Source: Sulfurimonas sp. SAG-AH-194-C21 | Lineage (GTDB): Bacteria > Campylobacterota > Campylobacteria > Campylobacterales > Sulfurimonadaceae | DNA: 64,000 nt | Direction: 5' to 3' | Assembly: GCF_029215985.1 (NCBI RefSeq) | Contig: NZ_JAEMVC010000001.1 | Span: forward strand, 84,966 to 148,965 | Shown: positions 61,195-64,000 of the stretch, in pieces | Layout of the letters: the number at the start of each line of letters is the position of its first letter | Position numbering within the stretch: the first letter of the stretch is position 1 | Program-made: the position numbers and the translations under genes | The notes under the pieces: generated by a model | Told to the model about the DNA's origin: nothing | Databases searched by the model: none | Seen by the model: only the letters and a program-made list of their open reading frames with translations

Positions 61195-61216
61195 AATTTT
61201 CCTTCATAAAGAACTC

Positions 61217-61233
61217 GTCAGGCGTTACCTGAC
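61217..61233 (-). promoter_or_regulatory. Hairpin in the rpsJ leader
   Basis: GTCAGG-TAACG-CCTGAC, a 6-bp perfect stem about 23 nt before the rpsJ start codon, within the predicted 5' leader. Confidence 0.5.
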
Positions 61234-61249
61234 TATTAACCACTATTAT

Positions 61250-61304
61250 TTTAGGGTGTGCAATTATAGCAAAGCCTCCCGATTTATTCAAGGATTTAGG
61301 GTGT
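61250..61304. repeat. Direct repeats flanking the rpsJ promoter
   Basis: TTTAGGGTGT occurs at 61250-61259 and 61295-61304 in the same orientation, 45 bp apart. On the minus strand one copy lies just upstream of the -35 and the other covers the predicted start site, as operator pairs do. Confidence 0.6.
61263..61291 (-). promoter_or_regulatory. Strong promoter of the S10-spc operon
   Basis: TTGAAT (61286-61291), a 17-bp spacer, then TATAAT (61263-61268), preceded by TGC, so an extended -10 too. Predicted start near 61256. Confidence 0.85.
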
Positions 61305-61320
61305 AAAAACTCATTTTCTT

Positions 61321-61356
61321 TATAATTTATTTCCTTTTAATAAGGAAATGATAAAA
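61321..61356 (+). promoter_or_regulatory. Promoter region of the ATPase gene with dyad
   Basis: TATAAT at 61321-61326 and TGA-TAAAAT at 61348-61356 are possible -10 boxes. Between them lies the dyad ATTTCCTT-TTAAT-AAGGAAAT (61328-61348), a possible operator. Confidence 0.4.
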
Positions 61357-61383
61357 TACTAGATACAAAAAAAGAGGTATATT

Positions 61384-62448
61384 TTGGAAATTTTACTAGA
61401 AGAATATTATAAAACAGACTTAAATCTAGAAAGGTTTCACTTTCGTAAGCTTTTTTTAGATGATAAATCCTATCAAATCTCTGGTATTTCGCAGAGTGGT
61501 AAAACTAAACTTGTTAAAAACTATCTTCTTGGTCTGAAAAAAAACTCTTACTTATATATAGATTGTAATGATATACGTATAGATGTGGATTTACTAAACA
61601 AAGAACTCAACTCATTTTGTAATCGAAATAAAATAGATGTTCTTGTTTTAGATAATTATATAGAGACTATAAACTTTGTAAATGTTTCTCAGCTTATTAT
61701 CACAACTGAGTTAGTTATAAAAGTTGATGTGCTTATACCCTTACAACTCTATCCTCTTGATTATGAAGAGTTCTTAGCATATGAAGACAAGTATGACTCA
61801 TCAGCACTTAACCACTTTTTTCAACTTGGAGGATTTGCTTTTATGCATAAGGTTAGTGTAGATGAGCGTAACTTAAGTGTTCAGCGTCTTCTTCAATATA
61901 CTCTGGATGATGTTGAGTTTGATATTCTCTGTTTATGTGCAAAGTTTATGTCCCAAAAACTCTCGGCGTTTACTATATATGAAAGGCTCAAGAGTAGCCG
62001 TAAAATTTCTAAGGATAAACTCTATAAGTCTTATGAGGGTCTAGTAAATAAAAACTATATACATCTACTGCAAAAGTTTAATGCACCCAAAGCGACTAAA
62101 AAGGTCTATCTCTGCGACACTTCTTTAAAATCAGCACTGAGTACTGAAAAAAACTTTGGTAGGCTTTTTGAAAATATGATTTTTTTAGAACTACTCAAAT
62201 CAAATACTGAGTGTTATTTTGATGATGAGATAGACTTCTACCTCCCCTCTAGTGATACTATCATTTTATGTAAACCTTTCGTTGATGAGCGCCGTCTCTT
62301 TAAAAAACTTGAGAGTATAGAAGCCTTTATATTTACCCACTCTATCAAAAAAATAATTGCCATTAGTATGAACAAAGAGAGTACAATCTCGCACCCACTT
62401 TCAAGTGTGGAGATAGTTCCTTTTGATATTTGGGCCTTGGGAGATTAA
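61384..62448 (+). CDS. P-loop ATPase (AAA_14/DUF4143-like)
   Basis: A 354-residue protein starting at TTG, with AGAGG 7 nt upstream. Walker A is SGISQSGKT (G34-T41), Walker B VLVLDNY; the middle (QLYPLDYEEFLAYED) and C-terminal half (GRLFENMIFLELL, then a nuclease-like FDDEIDFYL stretch) follow the pattern of AAA_14 ATPases with DUF4143 tails, whose role is mostly unknown. It overlaps no gene; rnhB starts 1 base after its stop. Confidence 0.8.
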   Translation: MEILLEEYYKTDLNLERFHFRKLFLDDKSYQISGISQSGKTKLVKNYLLGLKKNSYLYIDCNDIRIDVDLLNKELNSFCNRNKIDVLVLDNYIETINFVNVSQLIITTELVIKVDVLIPLQLYPLDYEEFLAYEDKYDSSALNHFFQLGGFAFMHKVSVDERNLSVQRLLQYTLDDVEFDILCLCAKFMSQKLSAFTIYERLKSSRKISKDKLYKSYEGLVNKNYIHLLQKFNAPKATKKVYLCDTSLKSALSTEKNFGRLFENMIFLELLKSNTECYFDDEIDFYLPSSDTIILCKPFVDERRLFKKLESIEAFIFTHSIKKIIAISMNKESTISHPLSSVEIVPFDIWALGD

Positions 62449-62449
62449 A

Positions 62450-62998
62450 ATGAAAATATTATGCGGTATAGATGAAGCAGGTCGTGGGCCTATTGCAGGA
62501 GATTTAGTTGTTGCTGGCTGTGTATTTCTTCCTCACACAAAAATAGCTGGACTTAATGATTCTAAAAAGATTAGTGAGAAACGCAGATATAAGCTTTTTG
62601 AAGAGATTCAACCAAATACTCTCAACCATATTGTAGTTATTAGTCCACAAGATGTAGATGAGTTTGGCATTTCAAAGTGTATGACAAAAGCACTCCTTGA
62701 GATAAAAGAACATCTCAACGCAGATGCTTACCTTTTTGATGGTAATACTACTTTTGGAGTTGATGGACTTGATACTATGGTAAAAGCTGATGCTAAGGTT
62801 GCCGAGGTTAGTGCTGCTTCTATACTGGCCAAAGTTACTCATGATAGAAATATCATTCGTGATGCAAAAGTCTATCCGGAGTATGGGTTTGAGAGACATA
62901 AAGGATATGGAACGGCATTTCATGTTGAAATGATAAAAGAATATGGTTACTGTCCTATCCACAGAAGAAGTTTTAAACTAAAAGCACTTCTACCCTAG
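62450..62998 (+). CDS. rnhB: Ribonuclease HII
   Basis: Removes ribonucleotides and RNA primers from DNA-RNA hybrids. From ATG 62450 the protein is MKILCGIDEAGRGPIAGDLVVAG (182 residues); an upstream in-frame ATG at 62423 lies inside the ATPase gene and was rejected because GGGAG precedes 62450 and the family begins there. Metal ligands: DEAGRG, DG (LFDGNTTFGVDG) and the AASILAKVTHDR helix. Ends with RRSFKLKALLP. Confidence 0.95.
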   Translation: MKILCGIDEAGRGPIAGDLVVAGCVFLPHTKIAGLNDSKKISEKRRYKLFEEIQPNTLNHIVVISPQDVDEFGISKCMTKALLEIKEHLNADAYLFDGNTTFGVDGLDTMVKADAKVAEVSAASILAKVTHDRNIIRDAKVYPEYGFERHKGYGTAFHVEMIKEYGYCPIHRRSFKLKALLP

Positions 62999-63022
62999 AG
63001 GCATAGCAAAAGGCACTCTTTT

Positions 63023-63988
63023 TTAAAAACCGAGTACCCTGTCTATAAGCCAATATGATGCAAATATTCCTATAAAATAAGGTGCCATTCTTCGTATAGA
63101 TATATCGATAACTGAAATATACTTTTTTAAGATAAATAATAAACTACCAGCAATAGCGATAAAAAGTAACTGCCCAAACTCTATACCTACATTAAATGCG
63201 AATAACGAAAGTGGTATTTCATCCTGAGGAAGTCCTATACTTCTGAGTGCACTTGAAAAACCAAAACCATGTAAAAGTCCAAAGATAAATGCCACGACCC
63301 CTATATGCTTTTTTGTAAAGCTCTCACTTTTACTTACTAACTCCCGTGCTAAGAACAAGATACTCAAGGCTATCATTGCTTCTATATAAGCCACACCAAT
63401 ACTCACAACTCCAAACATCCCAAAGCCAAGTGTGATGGAATGAGAAAGAGTAAATGCAGTGATAGCAAAAAGAAGTTGTTTCATATCTCGGGCTAGTAAG
63501 AGTAGTGCAAATACAAATAAAAGATGATCGTAACCATTTAATATATGAAAAAAACCAAGTGCTAAGTACTCAATAAAAAACTCTAACTTCGAACTCTGCT
63601 GGCTGATATATATAAAAGGAGTTCTGTAGCGTAGTAAAGAGTTGATAATCACATCATCTTTCTCATAGCGAATAAGTACACCCCTGTCTTTTGACAAAAG
63701 TCCATCTATCCAAATACGTTTATCCATCAAACCATTTTTACCACACCATAGAGTATACTTGTTTATGATAAAACCATTTATAATCTTACGAGGTAATTCT
63801 TGTATCTTCTCACAAGAGCGTGGATACTTTATCTGAATATCCTTTCCTTTTTTATCAGAGAGCGGTTTTTTATAAAGTACTTCTATATTGTGTGTTTGTA
63901 ACTCATGTATCTCAATATAGGAGAGTCCTGTTTGATGGGCTTGTAAAGATACAACAAAAATAAAAAGTAAAAAAAATTTATATATCAT
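63023..63988 (-). CDS. HupE/UreJ-type membrane protein
   Basis: A 321-residue exported and membrane-embedded protein: signal peptide MIYKFFLLFIFVVSLQAHQ, a periplasmic N-terminal domain of about 120 residues, then six or so helices. The HupE/UreJ signature blocks are GYDHLLFVFALLLLARD, ITAFTLSHSITLGF and GLLHGFGFSSAL, with conserved His residues. HupE/UreJ proteins are linked to nickel import; the related HupE/UreJ_2 group often has unknown substrates. The start codon is 12 bases before the window end, so upstream context is not visible. Confidence 0.85.
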   Translation of the reverse strand: MIYKFFLLFIFVVSLQAHQTGLSYIEIHELQTHNIEVLYKKPLSDKKGKDIQIKYPRSCEKIQELPRKIINGFIINKYTLWCGKNGLMDKRIWIDGLLSKDRGVLIRYEKDDVIINSLLRYRTPFIYISQQSSKLEFFIEYLALGFFHILNGYDHLLFVFALLLLARDMKQLLFAITAFTLSHSITLGFGMFGVVSIGVAYIEAMIALSILFLARELVSKSESFTKKHIGVVAFIFGLLHGFGFSSALRSIGLPQDEIPLSLFAFNVGIEFGQLLFIAIAGSLLFILKKYISVIDISIRRMAPYFIGIFASYWLIDRVLGF

Positions 63989-64000
63989 AAAGTTATTTAT

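Noticed and set aside
61294..61304. Shared AGGGTGTAAAAA with 50666-50677
   Set aside because: Twelve shared bases in AT-rich DNA at two unrelated places; neighbours do not extend the match, so probably chance.
62423..62449. Upstream start for rnhB
   Set aside because: The extra nine codons are inside the ATPase gene and lack a ribosome-binding site; GGGAG precedes the ATG at 62450 where the RNase HII family begins.

Overview
The window is AT-rich and comes from a free-living Campylobacterota (epsilonproteobacterial) chromosome, most likely a Sulfurimonas-type organism. The signs are: separate rpoB and rpoC genes that overlap by only 8 nt (they are fused in Helicobacter and Wolinella), a CheB lacking a receiver domain next to CheR, a ribosomal-protein order without an rpmD (L30) gene, zinc-type S14, L36 and L33, and many promoters with a TATAAT-like -10 box, a T-rich upstream region and little or no -35. 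The assignment rests on gene content and style; no 16S gene is present.

Layout. 1-2700: end of prfB, a small membrane protein, bpt (N-end-rule leucyltransferase) and a secreted K/E-rich protein. 2760-20410, minus strand: a translation/transcription block reading Thr-Tyr-Gly-Thr tRNAs, tuf, rpmG, tRNA-Trp, secE, nusG, rplK, rplA, rplJ, rplL, rpoB, rpoC, rpsL, rpsG, fusA. This is the classical tufB - rpoBC - str arrangement in one direction, and the tRNA cluster is led by a consensus promoter (TTGACA-17-TATAAT). 20460-28310: mixed single genes: a GAF/HD-GYP/metallo-beta-lactamase signalling fusion, yaaA, an rRNA methyltransferase, a thioredoxin-like protein, an AEC transporter, selO and a double nitroreductase. 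28360-38260: an inverted-repeat/sRNA locus, then tkt, ispA, a PDZ protein, ybaB, panD and a ferredoxin-like protein; a beta-barrel protein; a 5'-truncated hydrolase; murE, a TPR protein, a NifU-domain protein and an aldo/keto reductase. 38369-41280: rpmJ-rpsM-rpsK-rpsD-rpoA-rplQ. 41470-50250: about 9 kb of plus- and minus-strand accessory genes (thioesterase, MCP-CheB-CheR, outer-membrane proteins, radical SAM SPL-like protein, WGR mini-protein, pseudo-phosphatase, CvfB-like protein, chorismate mutase). 50290-61200: infA, map, secY and the complete spc and S10 operons. 61380-64000: an ATPase, rnhB and a HupE/UreJ-like membrane protein.

How it works together: most of the sequence is gene-expression machinery transcribed on the minus strand from a few strong promoters (upstream of the tRNAs, tuf, secE, rplJ, rpmJ and rpsJ), with structured leaders and intergenic hairpins at the places where dosage must change (rplJ leader, rplL-rpoB gap, rpsL leader). 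The accessory genes are short transcription units, and many have a -10 box exactly 5-6 nt before the ATG and no Shine-Dalgarno sequence, which suggests leaderless mRNAs.

The most unusual non-coding structures are a 250-270 bp composite palindrome between map and infA (a three-way junction built from two related inverted arms), a second nested inverted-repeat element with a predicted small RNA downstream of tkt, and a 40-46 nt hairpin repeat present once in each orientation near rpsL and tuf. No gene-free stretch exceeds 300 bp. I saw no CRISPR array, insertion sequence with transposase, prophage or rRNA gene.
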